From: Musa acuminata AAA Group
Lineage: Eukaryota; Streptophyta; Magnoliopsida; Zingiberales; Musaceae
Assembly: GCF_036884655.1 (NCBI RefSeq)
Contig: NC_088327.1
Coordinates: 12,451,001 to 12,515,000, forward strand
Direction of reading: 5' to 3'
Length of the DNA: 64,000 nucleotides
The translations under genes were made by a program, and so were the position numbers. This document shows positions 12,701 to 25,861 of this stretch, piece by piece; positions within the stretch are counted from its first letter, which is position 1; every line of letters begins with the position of its first letter. The notes below the pieces were generated by a model. It ran no database searches, was not told where the DNA came from, and saw nothing but the letters and a program-made list of their open reading frames with translations.

Positions 12701-15700
12701 CTGTTATCCTTTTGCATGTCTTCTGACCAGCAATTACTTCAATCCAGAGAGAATATGAAGAATTTAAGGTCCGCATCAATGGCCTTGTTGCAAAGGCACA
12801 AAAAGTTCCAGATGAGGGATGGATCATGCAAGATGGCACACCATGGCCTGGGAATAACACCAGAGATCATCCTGGAATGATCCAGGTTGGTGGATTTCTG
12901 TAACAAAGAACATTATCAAATCTAGATAGTAGACATCTTAGATATTTGGCATGTGGAAACACATTTTCACATTTTGTGCATATTAATTTCAAATACATCT
13001 TGACATTGCCCATTGTGATTTGTTAACATTTACTAAATTGGTTGACTGCTGTTGCAACATGTTCTTTTAAGATAATTTTTCTTATCAGAATCATCTTATG
13101 TCACTCAAATTATCAGGTTTTCTTGGGTCACAGTGGAGGGCTTGATACCGAGGGTAATGAACTACCACGATTAGTCTATGTATCTCGTGAGAAACGTCCA
13201 GGTTTCCAACACCACAAGAAGGCTGGTGCCATGAATGCTCTTGTGAGTAATAAATGATTCAGCATATTATGTGAATCTGGCGTTTATTTATTCTACTAAA
13301 TATTTGTGTAGCTGGACAAGGACATCTTTGTCCATTGTTAATCTTTAAAACTACTGTGTAGGTGCGTGTGTCGGCTGTCCTTACAAATGGACCCTTCATG
13401 TTGAATCTTGATTGTGATCACTACATAAACAACAGCAAGGCTCTGAGGGAGGCTATGTGCTTTCTTATGGATCCAAATCTTGGAAAGCAAGTTTGTTATG
13501 TACAGTTTCCACAGAGGTTTGATGGTATTGATAGGAATGATCGATATGCCAACCGTAATACAGTGTTTTTTGATGTAAGTGCAGATATATTTCAAAGCTT
13601 ATAACATTTCTTACAGCTTGTTGTTGATAAGCCTTAGCATCAACTGGGCAATTTAGTCTTTACAATGATGATTCTAGTGAATATAACCAAACATTAGAGA
13701 TAACACTTGATAATATACAACATTATGATGTGGCTGTATAAAATGCTTCCCTAATTGGCTGCATAATAAATGGCATTTTTCTGCACTTTAATCTATTCCT
13801 GAAAGTCATTCTGATCCAAGTAATTGGTCCAAGATTAATTTTAATGCTTCAGGTCATGGTTAACTGTCTTAACTCATGCGATGCTTCTGAATATCTGAAA
13901 GCAGAACTGCATGAATGTTAGTGTTATCTATCCTAACCATTGGCTTCGTCTGTCCAGATACTTTTTGTATTGAAACTCAACTCTTCTCTTGCAAATACTA
14001 TTTTAACAGACATGTCATGGAGATGCCCCAAAACATGGTTGTTCCATACTTTTTGAAAACATGAAACATGTTAACTCACATTGGAGGTCAGAAATTGGTT
14101 AAAAAGTTTTAGTGTTACTAATAAGAAAACCCTTTAGTAGTTTTGGTGTCATCAAAAGGGAAAAGATACTCTACATTTTGGACCATGGTTGTGACCATTT
14201 GGATCCATGTACTCTTACCCTAGAGTCCAAGACATTACCTTTGTTCTTTTGTTGATCAAACTTTTAGCATCATTTTGATATTCTTGTAAGTAGTTGACAT
14301 TGCGGAACTGATAACTGAAGATATTGAAAATTATGCAATTTTAAATCAAGATAAATATGACTTCAGAATCAGCCTCAGTGTCTTCTGGCTGACTTATTTT
14401 CTGTCTCTTTTTATTGTAATTCTTATTTCCAATGTTCTTTATTTATTATAGATCAACTTAAGAGGTCTCGATGGTATCCAAGGCCCTGTCTATGTGGGTA
14501 CGGGATGTGTCTTCAACCGAACTGCATTATATGGCTATGAACCTCCTATCAAGAATAAGCATAAAAAGAAGGGCTTCTTCTCTCTCTGCTGTGGTGACTC
14601 TCGTAAGAAGAACTCTAAATCAAGCAAGAAAAGTTCAGAAAAGAAAAAGTCAAGCAAACATGTGGATAATACAGTGCCAATATTTAATCTAGAAGATATA
14701 GAAGAGGGTGTTGAAGGTAACTCGTTTTGTTATTGCTGTTTTGAAGAATACATGAAACTTAATAATTAGCATTATTTAATATCTGACTTTGGAGATCTTG
14801 GGACCCTTGTTTGTAGCAATTTTATTTAGCCCTTCGGTTGTTTGATTTCAGAGCCATGAGATAAACTTTTGGTTTAGGAGGGAAATGAAAAGCTATCTAA
14901 TTTGTCTCTCTGCTTAGTAGCAGCACAAGGCAAAGAATATTTTTCAATATTCTTATAGTTTATTTATAGTTATTTTTCAACTAACATTAGCACACAGTGG
15001 TGACAAAATTCCCAGCACCAAACTGCTGGCCTATACGTGATATATGGTGTACGTTGAATGTTGAGGATTCATATTGTGGTCCATGACAGCAATTTATCAA
15101 TATATATTGTTAGTGTAGAAAGGATAGTATAGAAAGGTTAGAAAGGTTTCGTTATATTAAGAGACCAAACAATCATACCTTTTATTTGGCAGTTCCACAA
15201 TATTTTAATAAAATACTGCTGAATAGCGACTATGAGCACATTGATCTATCATGGTAGGGTATAAGGACAAAGGGAAACATGTATTAATGTGAGATCTCGG
15301 TACCCGACTAGTGATATTGCTCTCAAAAGAGCATAAATGCAGGAAAAAGGTTCATGTAGCTGATCCCAAGTGGCTGGATCCTTATTTGTTTTTGTTTTAT
15401 GAGATCTCAATACCTAGACTTAAATCAGAAGCAACATTATATATATTCCATGTTACCCTCTTTGCAAGCTAAATAAGTCATCTATCTGCTGACACTAAAC
15501 TCATGGCATTCTGTTTATTCTGAAGAGTATTGCATAATTCATGAGTTTATTGTATGCAATAGCCTTATTCTAGTGGACAAAGTACATCTTCGAAATGTTC
15601 TTTATCTGCTGAAACTAAGCTTCTTGTTTTCTTTTTAAATAGGTGCTGGATTTGATGATGAAAAATCACTGCTCATGTCACAAATGAGCCTGGAGAAAAG

Positions 15701-18151
15701 ATTTGGCCAATCAGCTGTATTTGTTGCCTCAACATTAATGGAAAATGGTGGTGTTCCTCAATCTGCAACTCCTGAGTCTCTTTTGAAAGAAGCCATCCAT
15801 GTCATCAGCTGTGGCTATGAGGATAAGACAGACTGGGGTAGCGAGGTCTGCATATGGCTCTTCTTTATATGTGCTTTTCTTTTACCCTTAAGATACACTA
15901 TTGTGCCTTACCTTCTTCTGAATGCCAAAGTTTACACACATTAGTCAGTCAAAAGTATTTAAAGTTCGATCAGGAATAATCTCTTCACATGAATGAGACC
16001 TTTAGAAAACAGGGTTACAGGAGTTCTGAAAAATAAGCATTGACATCATTTTGGTAATTGAAACTGACAATTTAAATGGGCATTAGCTAGATTACTATGA
16101 CTTGGCAAATCCATTCCCTTTTAACATCGAAAATCTAACAGTTTGGAGCATAATCACAAGAAGTTGAACTTGGCATTAAGATAACGGTTGCATCTTCCAC
16201 AAAATACAAATAACTTTTAACACACAACACCTTGATAGCTGGCTTGAAGTAGATGCACTGTTTATCGAGGCTGCTGCTTGTACAAAGTAATGGACTTTCC
16301 CTGAACATAGTCTGCAACAAGATCTCAAGGTGGTGTGGCTGAAGATTTGGATAGAACCTGAACATAGTCCCCACAAGGACAAAGTATTTGGATATAACCT
16401 TTAAGATATCTTTTATTTCTGAATTTTTGTGGTGTGGCTTAGGAATGCTATAATTTATGTAAGTGCTAAGGTGGCATGGGCTTCTGCATTATTTGGGGAC
16501 TTAGTCAAAAGAATCAAGTTACTGCTTTCAACCAAAAGAAGCCACCTGCAGAGCATATAGGATGCTTGTTTTCCAGTGTACAATGAAATGAAATTCATAG
16601 ATTTTAAGAGGCCATCAAAACTTTGTTGTTTAATTGTATTTTACTCCACAAAAATTGGGAACTAATGTAGACCCTGACATTCTTTAAGTTTGGCACCTGG
16701 TTTCCCCCCTTATCCATACCAGTGATGGCTATAGGCATAACTTAAGTGATTGTTCTCTTGTCATAACAAGTTATTTCTATGAGCTCTGCAGTTTAGTCTT
16801 ATGTCCTTGTATTTTTTTTATTTTTTTTATTATGTCCTTGTATTAAGATGCTGGATTTTTATCTGGTACCGCAGATAGGGTGGATTTATGGTTCTGTGAC
16901 AGAAGATATCCTGACTGGATTCAAGATGCATGCTCGTGGTTGGAAGTCAATCTATTGCATGCCTAAGCGTCCAGCATTCAAAGGTTCTGCTCCAATCAAT
17001 CTTTCAGATCGTCTGAACCAAGTGCTTCGATGGGCCCTGGGATCCGTTGAGATTCTCTTTAGCCGTCACTGCCCAATATGGTATGGCTATGGAGGGCGAT
17101 TAAAGTTTTTGGAAAGATTTGCATACATCAACACCACCATTTATCCACTCACTTCGCTTCCCCTCCTTTTGTATTGTACGCTGCCGGCCATTTGTTTACT
17201 TACTGGAAAATTCATTATCCCTCAGGTAAAAACATCTCCTCGTTTAAGTTTTTGCTAATTCTAAAGATCAATAGGTCCATCACCCTCGAGCCATCTTTTG
17301 CGGCTGGCACTAATGTTTGAATAAGATCCATCATTGAATAGCATTATGCAGTATGCACATAAAGTCACCTGCATGTTCTCAGACATTTCATGAACTTTTT
17401 CTCTTTTGGGATAATATTTTTTGCTATAGGCACAATTTTTCTCTTGTTCAGATTCTTAAAATTTGAAACTATTGAAAATTAAGATTCTTCTGATAATAGC
17501 CAGATGAAGCTAAGCATGCGTGGTATCAATATCAACTGGGCACTAACCAACTTTATTTGATTGCAGATTAGCAACATTGCAAGTATCTGGTTCATCTCTC
17601 TCTTCCTTTCCATTTTTGCCACTGGTATTCTGGAAATGAGGTGGAGTGGTGTTGGGATTGATGAATGGTGGAGGAATGAGCAGTTCTGGGTCATCGGTGG
17701 TGTCTCAGCCCATCTCTTTGCAGTGTTCCAAGGTCTACTCAAGGTTCTCGCTGGTATCGACACCAATTTCACTGTTACTTCCAAAGCTTCCGATGAAGAT
17801 GGTGACTTTGCTGAGCTCTACATGTTCAAGTGGACCACCCTCTTGATACCACCAACCACACTTCTTATCGTGAATCTGGTCGGTGTGGTCGCTGGTATCT
17901 CCTATGCCATAAACAGTGGATATCAGTCATGGGGTCCCCTCTTTGGGAAGCTCTTTTTCGCCTTCTGGGTGATTGTTCACCTGTACCCCTTCCTCAAGGG
18001 TCTTATGGGAAGACAAAACCGCACGCCTACAATCGTCGTGGTCTGGTCCATTCTCCTTGCTTCAATCTTCTCCTTGTTATGGGTGCGAGTTGATCCTTTC
18101 ACCACTCGGGTAACTGGACCAGATGTGCTGCAATGTGGTATCAACTGCTAG
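9753..18151 (+). CDS. CESA3: Cellulose synthase A catalytic subunit, CESA3 type (UDP-forming)
   Basis: It is a plasma-membrane glycosyltransferase (GT2) that polymerises UDP-glucose into beta-1,4-glucan within the cellulose synthase rosette. There are fourteen exons: 9753-9776, 9945-10137, 10241-10461, 10550-10640, 10751-10928, 11959-12225, 12311-12656, 12748-12885, 13117-13242, 13362-13574, 14452-14716, 15643-15845, 16875-17225, 17567-18151. They total 1066 aa and all use GT-AG introns. Exon 1 is only 24 bp (MEVDGEKG). A RING-type zinc finger spans C19-C64 (four CxxC pairs). Two membrane helices follow before the catalytic loop. The catalytic signature is complete: DDG 378-380, DCD 545-547, TED 764-766, QVLRW 804-808. 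About six helices follow, and the protein ends in CGINC. The sequence agrees best with the primary-wall CESA3 clade (Arabidopsis CESA3); the symbol is by similarity from memory. Intron 12 (15846-16874) and intron 11 are the longest after intron 5. No break is seen. Confidence 0.96.
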
Positions 18152-18915
18152 AACGTCGATCATGATGTTCACTTATATCTCTTTTATCCGGAGACTGTTA
18201 TTACTGTACAAGTATGCATGTCAAATATCTGAAGATGTATGCCTTGTTTGACCTATTAAGTTATCACTTTCATTTTTTTTAGTTTACTACTTTTCTTTTT
18301 GTTGGTGGCTGTCTCAGCTGTTGAGATAAGTTTGTATTTGGCATCGATATAAAAATCCACTGTTTGCTAAATTAAGCATTACAATTGAAATGGATTGAAA
18401 GGCCTAATGTAGCTAAAGCTTGTGTATGGTCTAAATATTTATTTTCCTTTACCCCATTTTGTGCTAATCTTTGTCATAGTGTTACAGATCTACTTGTGAG
18501 TCTAATCACTATCTGGTATCATGGTCCTCACTCTTGTCTTTTCCTTGAATGTTGCATTGTGTCAGATTGGGCTTCACTGATTCATTCAAGTTTTTATTTT
18601 TTTAATGCTTCATGCAAGTATTGTTCTGAGAAATGTCATAGGTTTTCTGCATGCATATTCTGATGGTAAAGCAGACAAAGTTACTCCATCCTCACAGCCT
18701 GATAAATCAATGCAGAACCCAAATGGTTTTGTGTTCTTGCATCACCTTTCCAATCTTCTCAAGCCAACCCTACTAGGTGACTCTGGAAGTTATCAAGCAT
18801 CTCTCTAAAAGTTGGTTCTCATGGATTACACAGGACCAACATGTCCAACAAGTTTGACAACCATAACACATCAATCACCATAAATTATGTATTAATACTT
18901 TCTTTGGTTTTTAAG

Positions 18916-18953
<38 letters not shown>

Positions 18954-19232
18954 GATGGGAGAGGCCAACTTTGTCCATTCTGGTACTCAATCCAACCATA
19001 ACATATCAGCATGTGGAAGAATGAGAAAGCAAGAAACATGTTCTTGACCCTATCTTGAAAATTTTCTATCAATTAGTCTTTTGTTATATTAGGTTATGTT
19101 CATATAATACTTTGTTACTTATACAAAATTTATTGCATATTTCATGAAATGCAAGCATCTCTTTGTAATCTCCCATCACATCACATACCCTCAATTAGCT
19201 GTATATTTCCTCATGGAACATATCAGAAATAG

Positions 19233-19274
<42 letters not shown>

Positions 19275-19753
19275 GTATATATACATAGCCTGTCATATAT
19301 ATAGTACATACTGTTACCCATTGAAGTAACAGTAGGCTTTAACCCATTGAACTACAAACTTGTAATGCTTAAATGACATTGTAATGCTATTTACTTGTGG
19401 CATATAAGTTTCCAGGTTCTGAGCATTTAATCTCTCACAGCAGCAGCAGCAGCAGCAGCAGCACCAACAACATTGCTTCCTGGAACAAACATATGGCAGG
19501 CTAATTCTGAAGCCTTTGCCAACTAAGAGTAGGAGAAAAGCCACAAGAACTGTGCATCTTCTTCCCTCCCTGAAACTTGTACCTAAAGAAGAACAAGAGG
19601 CAAGCAATAAATGAGATATGGGTTGGCAAGTAACCCAAACACACTTGCGTTTCTTTCTCCTGTTTCTCATCTCCATACCCATGATCATGATTCTGATGAT
19701 GATGATGGAGGGAGGCCAAACTTATGGGTTGAGTGAAAACTAATCCTTCTCTG

Positions 19754-19812
<59 letters not shown>

Positions 19813-19843
19813 ACCTAGACAAGCAATCCTCTATTTGGCGCAC
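18152..19843. other. Intergenic, microsatellite-rich
   Basis: It holds the CESA 3' UTR and the PG promoter, with no gene seen. It contains (CT)n at 18922-18950, (AT)n at 19235-19268, (CAG)n at 19438-19462 and a long (CT)n at 19754-19810. The last lies ~100 bp before the polygalacturonase ATG and may sit in its core promoter. Confidence 0.6.
19754..19810. repeat. (CT)n microsatellite in polygalacturonase promoter
   Basis: It is a near-perfect CT dinucleotide run. Pyrimidine-rich (CT)n tracts near plant transcription starts are common and can act as Y-patch-like or GAGA-binding elements. A length polymorphism is likely. Confidence 0.9.
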
Positions 19844-19852
19844 ATTATAAGT
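19844..19852 (+). promoter_or_regulatory. TATA box of the polygalacturonase gene
   Basis: ATTATAAGT lies 65 bp before the start codon at 19917, a suitable distance for a short 5' leader. Confidence 0.55.
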
Positions 19853-19916
19853 ACATCTTCAGAGCTCTCATAGCACCGAAGTGATTTTTCTTCTGTTCCT
19901 ACTCCAAAAGCTACAA

Positions 19917-22311
19917 ATGGGCGAAGGAAAGCTTCTTTGGCTCCTCACTCTCACCATCTTCTTCCACAGCCGCTCTCTCCATGGCAATTCAGAAGGCAGA
20001 TTTGCTTCTCCATCAAACTCTTGCTTCGTCGATGATGATGAAGAATGTGATGCCACTATACGTGGCTTCAATGGATCGATCGTGGGGTTCCCTGGCTCAC
20101 TCTTTAGACCTTTGCCTTCTCGCGGCGTCTTCAACGTGGACGACTACGGCGCCAAAGGTGATGGAACGGATGACAGCCAGGTATCAGAATTCTATAAGAT
20201 CTCTTCCCGAATTCTTGATTCCAAGAGGCCATCTTTGGAGTGTCGCACTTGTGGTAGGCATTTGGAGAGGCCTGGAGAGCAGCTTGCAACTCCTCTTCCT
20301 CGGCTGTTCTGCTGGTGCCGGAGAACAACAAGTACATCCTAAAGCCAGTCGCCTTCTCCGGCCCCTGCAGAGCTCATATGACGGTCATGGTATCTCCATA
20401 ACGATGCACCTCCTCTTCCATCCACAGGCATGTCTCTGTCTATCTCTCTCTCTCTCTCACCGTCGCTAATTCGTGTCAGATCAAGGGAACACTCGAAGCT
20501 TCTTCGAACCGATCGGACTGGAACGTAGACAACATCAGACACTGGATCCTGTTCGACGGCATTAGGAACCTTATGGTACGAGGCGGCGGAACCGTCGACG
20601 GCAACGGACACGTTTGGTGGCAGCACTCCTGCAAGCGAAACACGTCTCTGGTAATCACGGTTCCAACTTGATAAGCTAAAGCTCATCCGAAGAAGATGAC
20701 TCGCTGACTTGGGTTCTTCTTCTCTTCTTCTTCCAGCCTTGCATTGATGCGCCGACGGTAAGTAGATGATCCAACACAGCGGTGTGTCGACAGCTGGTCT
20801 TCCTATGGGCATCGAACTCATACTTGTGTTGGGATTACAGGCCTTGTTCTTTAGTTCCTGCAAGAACTTGGTAGTCGAGGACCTCGTGGTGAAAGATAGC
20901 CAGCAAATGCATGTTGCGTTCCGGAGATGCACCAACGTGAAAGCTTCCAAGCTGACCATCTCCGCCCCTGAATCCAGTCCTAACACCGATGGAATTCATG
21001 TCAGTGGCACCAAAAGCATCCTCATAAAAGATACCATCATCGAAACAGGTAGAGAACCTGCAGACCCATACCAATCTACAGAGACAGGTAAAAGATCATC
21101 GTCGTCATCATCTTAGCACAAAACTAATCCGCAAAATGGTGCAGGGGATGACTGCATATCGATCGTATCGGGGTCGCGAAGAGTGATCGCGACGAGAATA
21201 GTGTGTGGACCAGGCCATGGAATCAGGTGTGTGAGACTCTTAACTTCAACCTGTACAGTGTTCATCATCTTCACATGAGCACCACCACCACCTACTAAGC
21301 TTGCTTTAAGCTTGGAGGAGCGGGTGCCATCTAACACAGGCTCTGCTGCTGCTTGATCTGGTGACCAGCATTGGGAGTTTGGGAGCTAACAACACCAGGG
21401 CACACGTATCCAAGGTGTTGGTGGACAAGGTCATATTGAAGGGCACCACAAATGGTGTCAGGATCAAGACATGGCAGGTAAGAAGAAGAGGGAGAGCCAT
21501 AGCTTAGAGATATAGATATGTTAACTGCATCCTCCTTGCATGCACTCATCTCCGTTGCTTGTCTTCTGCATCACATCATCCGACCTCTGAAGCTTAACAT
21601 CCATGATCAGTGACAAGGTATATATGTGTTGCCTGTTATCTGCACATCTTTAAGCTTGCAAGTGCAGCTCTCCACTCTCTCTGTTCTTGGAACTGCTTGA
21701 AAGGAAAAAAATACATACAAAACAAATTAAAATAAAAGGCAGAAATTTATGATAATGATGGAAAACATATTGGTAATAGGATTTTTATTCCATCAGCAAT
21801 GAATTATGCTGCATTTTGATTAACCAGAAATACAAAGGTGAAAACATCTCATGTCAAATGATGGGAAACTTTTTGAATGGTGATATATATAGGGAGGGCA
21901 TGGTTATGCCAAGCACATCATCTTCCAGAATGTATTCATGCATGATGTCCAAAATCCTATAATCATCAACCAGAACTACTGTGACTCCAGAATTCCTTGC
22001 CATGAACAGGTAGGTACTTGTACAACTCGACATGTATATAGATGCACATCAGGTAGCAAAAGAATAGCTGATCATTTGGTTTAATGCAGAACTCGGCTGT
22101 GGCAGTGAGCCGTGTGCTTTATAGGAATATTAAAGGAACGAGTGCTTCGGAGTTGGCCATGGAATTCGACTGTAGCAGAAGTCATCCCTGTCGTCACATA
22201 GTGTTGCAGGAGATCGAGTTGGTGGGAGAAGGTGGAGGTCCTGCAGCAAGCTTATGTAGGTATTTCAAGTGGGAAGAGATTGGGAAGATCATTCCTGCTC
22301 CATGTGCCTGA
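19917..22311 (+). CDS. Polygalacturonase (glycosyl hydrolase family 28), secreted
   Basis: It hydrolyses alpha-1,4-galacturonan of homogalacturonan in the cell wall. There are nine exons: 19917-20180, 20258-20389, 20480-20650, 20737-20757, 20841-21048, 21145-21226, 21369-21477, 21893-22009, 22090-22311, giving 441 aa. The first ~22 residues ([20 protein letters not shown]) form a signal peptide. The pectin-lyase-fold start ([17 protein letters not shown]) follows. All four GH28 motifs are present: SPNTDG 242-247, GDDC 266-269, GHGIS 289-293 and RIK 324-326. Exon 4 is a 21-bp microexon coding PCIDAPT; it is needed to keep the conserved PC that precedes the following strand. The family is close to the At1g80170-type plant polygalacturonases (inference). 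It is convergent with RPS2, 580 bp away. Confidence 0.93.
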
Positions 22312-22890
22312 AACAAGCAACAAGCAACATCAACTTGACATTCTAATTTGGCTAACCTTATTGTAGAAGAAACATTTGAGAAATCATTGAGAAACATATA
22401 GTCAATAATACATGCTCTTTTTTCCCAGAATCGAGGGGAAAATGAGCTTCTTTCTTAAACCAAGTTTCCTGTTTCTTTCATCTGATATACGCGCCCAGTA
22501 GACTTTTAGAGAGAGCCATTTTAACAGTAACAGTAACATGGATGAGAAAAATCATACAATCAATTCTGTGTCTTATAATATCATAGCCATATGATAATAT
22601 CACGATAAGATTGTTCCTCTGCAAGAGGGATATGAAGACACAGACATCTTGGAAGATAATGAGAAGTGGCCAAACATGTTTAGCAAATACAGGAGGAGAG
22701 CATCAGTTGCAGTGTTGCATGTTTGAACAAAAATATAATATGCTCAGAAAATTTGGCTATATAAAAGTATGGATATCATGAATCACAAAATTGTCGCAAG
22801 AAGTCCTCAGACCACCAATAAGGAAAATTCAGCAAAAAATAATAGCACAGTACACCGAGTCCTTAACACTACTATAAAGCATCCTACGCC
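22312..22890. other. Short convergent intergenic region
   Basis: This is shared 3' sequence of the polygalacturonase (+) and RPS2 (-) genes. I see nothing else in it. Confidence 0.6.
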
Positions 22891-25037
22891 TCAGCTCTCT
22901 GTGTTTTCAATAAGTATTGCTTTGGTGGGCTTCGCAAGCAAGTCCGTGTACTCCTGGAAGGGAGATTTGCTGAAACGAGTCTCCATCCAGAAATCTGGTG
23001 TCAGGAATCCGTAGGTCTTCATGAGACACTCAAAGGTGGCCTGCGGAGAAGTAAGAAAGCTTCAGATTACTTATATAGAATGTGCAATGTGCATACATAC
23101 AAACATCAGTAGTTACTGATAAATTCTATAAAGACCAACTCATCAACATATATAGTCCATTTGATCCCAGAACATCAGGAGATTCCAGCCGCGATACATC
23201 ATTTATGACAAGACGCCAAGCATAGAAAAGAAAGAAAAATCACTGAACAAGCCAGAAGACTTATTGTATTCCTGTAGTTTTCCATATCTAACTAAGTTTA
23301 GCACTTCCAGGAACAACATCAATCACCAAAAGTAAATCTTTAACACCACAATGAAAACAAGCATATTAACCCATTATATATATACATGATACCAAACAGA
23401 AAGTGAATAGTAAACATACAAATAACTAAATAAAAATGGGAATATCAAATTGAGATTTCAGGAAAATTACTAGAAATTATAATTTCTATCCTTATGGTGC
23501 ATTTTGATTAGCTATTATTGATCCGATAAAAATCTTCAAGAAGGTGCTCGGTACAGTAGGATCGCCACGAGCAATAAGACCAAAACACACGCATCTCAAT
23601 CTACGTCAGTTTAACAGTATTCTTGTTAATCCTAGTATCCTACTAAATTCAATCAACAAGCCTACGCCCCTCTGCTCCCAGCATTTCTTATGAAATCCTA
23701 AATTTAGCTAAACACCATCAGAATCAAAATCCCACCTGAGACTTCAATTATAATTTATATCCTTATGGTGCATTTTGATTAGCTATTATTGATTCGATAA
23801 AAATCTTCAAACTAAGGGAAGGTGCTCGGTACAGTAGGTTCACCACAAGCAATAAAACCAAACACACATAGATCTCAATCTACATCAATTAACAGTATTC
23901 TTGTTGATCCTAGTATCCTACTAAATTCCATCAACAATCCTAACCCCCTCTGGTCCCAGCATTTCCTATGAAATCCTAAATTTAACTAAACACCATCAGA
24001 ATCAGAATCCCACCTGAGACTTAACACTCTCAAATCTAATTATCCAAATTTCATTCCTCAATATAGTACAACTAAAGTTCCAAGACCCCCCATATGGTGT
24101 CAAGACTCAGTAAGCACTTGAACCAAACACACTCAAAACCACAAATTACAAGTGCATTCATGAAATTTCCAAATATAGTGTTATATAAAACCCTAACGAC
24201 ATAACTCATGCTTGAAATATTCTTTCTTGGACTTGGGCCCCTTTTGAATCTTTTGAGAAAAATCATATGATTTTAGAACCTCATAGCAAACGAGGCCTAC
24301 AAATTATAGAATTTTACTTAAAAATCAAAATCATCATTTAGATTCGAACAATGATGAAGAAGATACAAGATGCACAGATGAAATTTACATTATTGTTTAA
24401 CATCGAAGATATCAATACAACTAAATCAAGAGCAACCAAAAGATCATTTTTTTTCACTTATGGAATAAAAGGGGACTAAGAAATGATGAGTACAGTAAAA
24501 GCAAGAGAGTAGAAATACAAGTGAAAAGAAAACATTCACAAACAGATCATGTAAAACGTAAAAGGGGTTAATCAATTCTTGGTTCACATTGCCGTTCAAA
24601 CGAATGGCCACAACCATAATTCTTCCCATGAAATAAAGTATATTAATAGTGAAGGAGAAACACTGACCTTGACAAAGTTTCCAAGAGTCTTGGTCGAACC
24701 ACGAGACGAGGTGAAGACGTCCTCAATCCCAGCAAATTGGAGAACCTTCTTTGGCACACGAGCGGCCACGATCCCCGCACCCCTCGGCGCCGGTACCATT
24801 CGGACGGTGACCGACCCGCACTTGCCGGTGACCTTGCAGGGCACAGTGTGGGGCTTCCCAATCTTGTTCCCCCAGTACCCCCTCCTGACGGGGATTACCG
24901 AGAGCTTGGCCAGGATGATGGCGCCACGGATGGCGGTGGCGACCTCCTTGGCGCACTTGACGCCGAGGCCGACGTGGCCGTCGGTGTCGCCGACGACGAC
25001 GAAGGCCTTGAAGCGGGTGCGCTGCCCGGCGCGGGTC

Positions 25038-25072
<35 letters not shown>

Positions 25073-25345
25073 CTTGAGGCGGCCGCCGAGGAGGGTGTCG
25101 ATGATCTGGTGCTCCTTGACGGGGAGAGAATGGAGGTAGATCTGCTCGAGGCTGGTGATCTTGCCTTCCTTCACGAGGCGACCGAGCTTGGTGACGGGCA
25201 CCCACTTCTCCTCCTCGTCGCGTCGGCCGCCGCGCCGCCCTCCGCGACCGCGGTCGCCCCGGCCCCGGTCACCCCGGCCGCGGCCGAACCCGCGCCCGAA
25301 CCCGCGCCCGAAGCCGCCACGATCTCCGGCCCCGCGCTCCGCCAT
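22891..25345 (-). CDS. RPS2: 40S ribosomal protein S2 (uS5)
   Basis: It is a cytosolic small-subunit ribosomal protein near the mRNA entry/decoding region. There are two exons on the minus strand, 24668-25345 and 22891-23040, giving 275 aa; the intron is 1.63 kb and phase 0. The N-terminus (residues ~5-42) is an RGG/GRGF-repeat tail typical of eukaryotic uS5. After it come the double-stranded RNA-binding-like S5 fold ([13 protein letters not shown]..., [20 protein letters not shown]) and the C-terminal S5 domain ([20 protein letters not shown]). Exon 2 codes [18 protein letters not shown] to ENTES. The start at 25345 opens [11 protein letters not shown], and sequence upstream of it in frame is not conserved. 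Exon 1 is very GC rich, unlike its intron. The protein looks intact. Confidence 0.95.
23475..24022. repeat. Tandem duplication within the RPS2 intron
   Basis: Two head-to-tail copies, 23475-23745 and 23746-24022, match almost along their whole length. Both begin aattataattt and end cccacctgagactt. They are separated by substitutions and a few small indels. Confidence 0.92.
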
Positions 25346-25420
25346 GAGGGATGTGGAAGAGTGGTGGGGAAGAGAGAGGATGAACCGAGGAGACGAAAGA
25401 CGGTGAGACGATACAGCGGC

Positions 25421-25428
25421 TTTTATAG
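25421..25428 (-). promoter_or_regulatory. TATA box of RPS2
   Basis: CTATAAAA on the minus strand lies 76-83 bp upstream of the RPS2 start codon. Confidence 0.5.
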
Positions 25429-25861
25429 TGGAGACGGACGCCAACCCTAAGGGTTCCTTCGGCGGTGATGCCACCGTTGGTGTGGTTGTTCGGGTCTAAG
25501 CCTTTGGGTTTGGTTCGAGTTCGAACTTGACCGGGTTCATTTGGGTTCGAAAAATATTACCAGCTTTAGATCTCACCCAAGTCAAGCCAGACCGAGTCGG
25601 CGGCCTACACAGCACCTGGCCCGGCCCAATGCGGAACCGACCCAGACGACGGCTCGGTCCGGCGTAGTCCCATCCTATGTGACCAACAGCTATCTATCTA
25701 TTGTCCCAAATGTTTGCTATGGCATGGCATATTCGCTTGTAAACGGTTCTCCACATTGTATTGAGGGTACTAAAGTCTTCTTAGATCATAAAGAGGAGTA
25801 AATAATTAAATAATTAGAAAAAATAAATAAATAACTCGACGAACACCAATCGAGTTATTTA
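25429..25861. other. Intergenic between RPS2 and the transposon cluster
   Basis: It contains the RPS2 upstream region and then AT-rich DNA. The part next to 25862 could be a remnant of the copia 3' LTR. No second copy is visible in the window to prove it. Confidence 0.4.

Noticed and set aside
24723..25450. Long plus-strand and second minus-strand frames over RPS2 exon 1
   Set aside because: Shadows of the GC-rich, RGG-coding exon.
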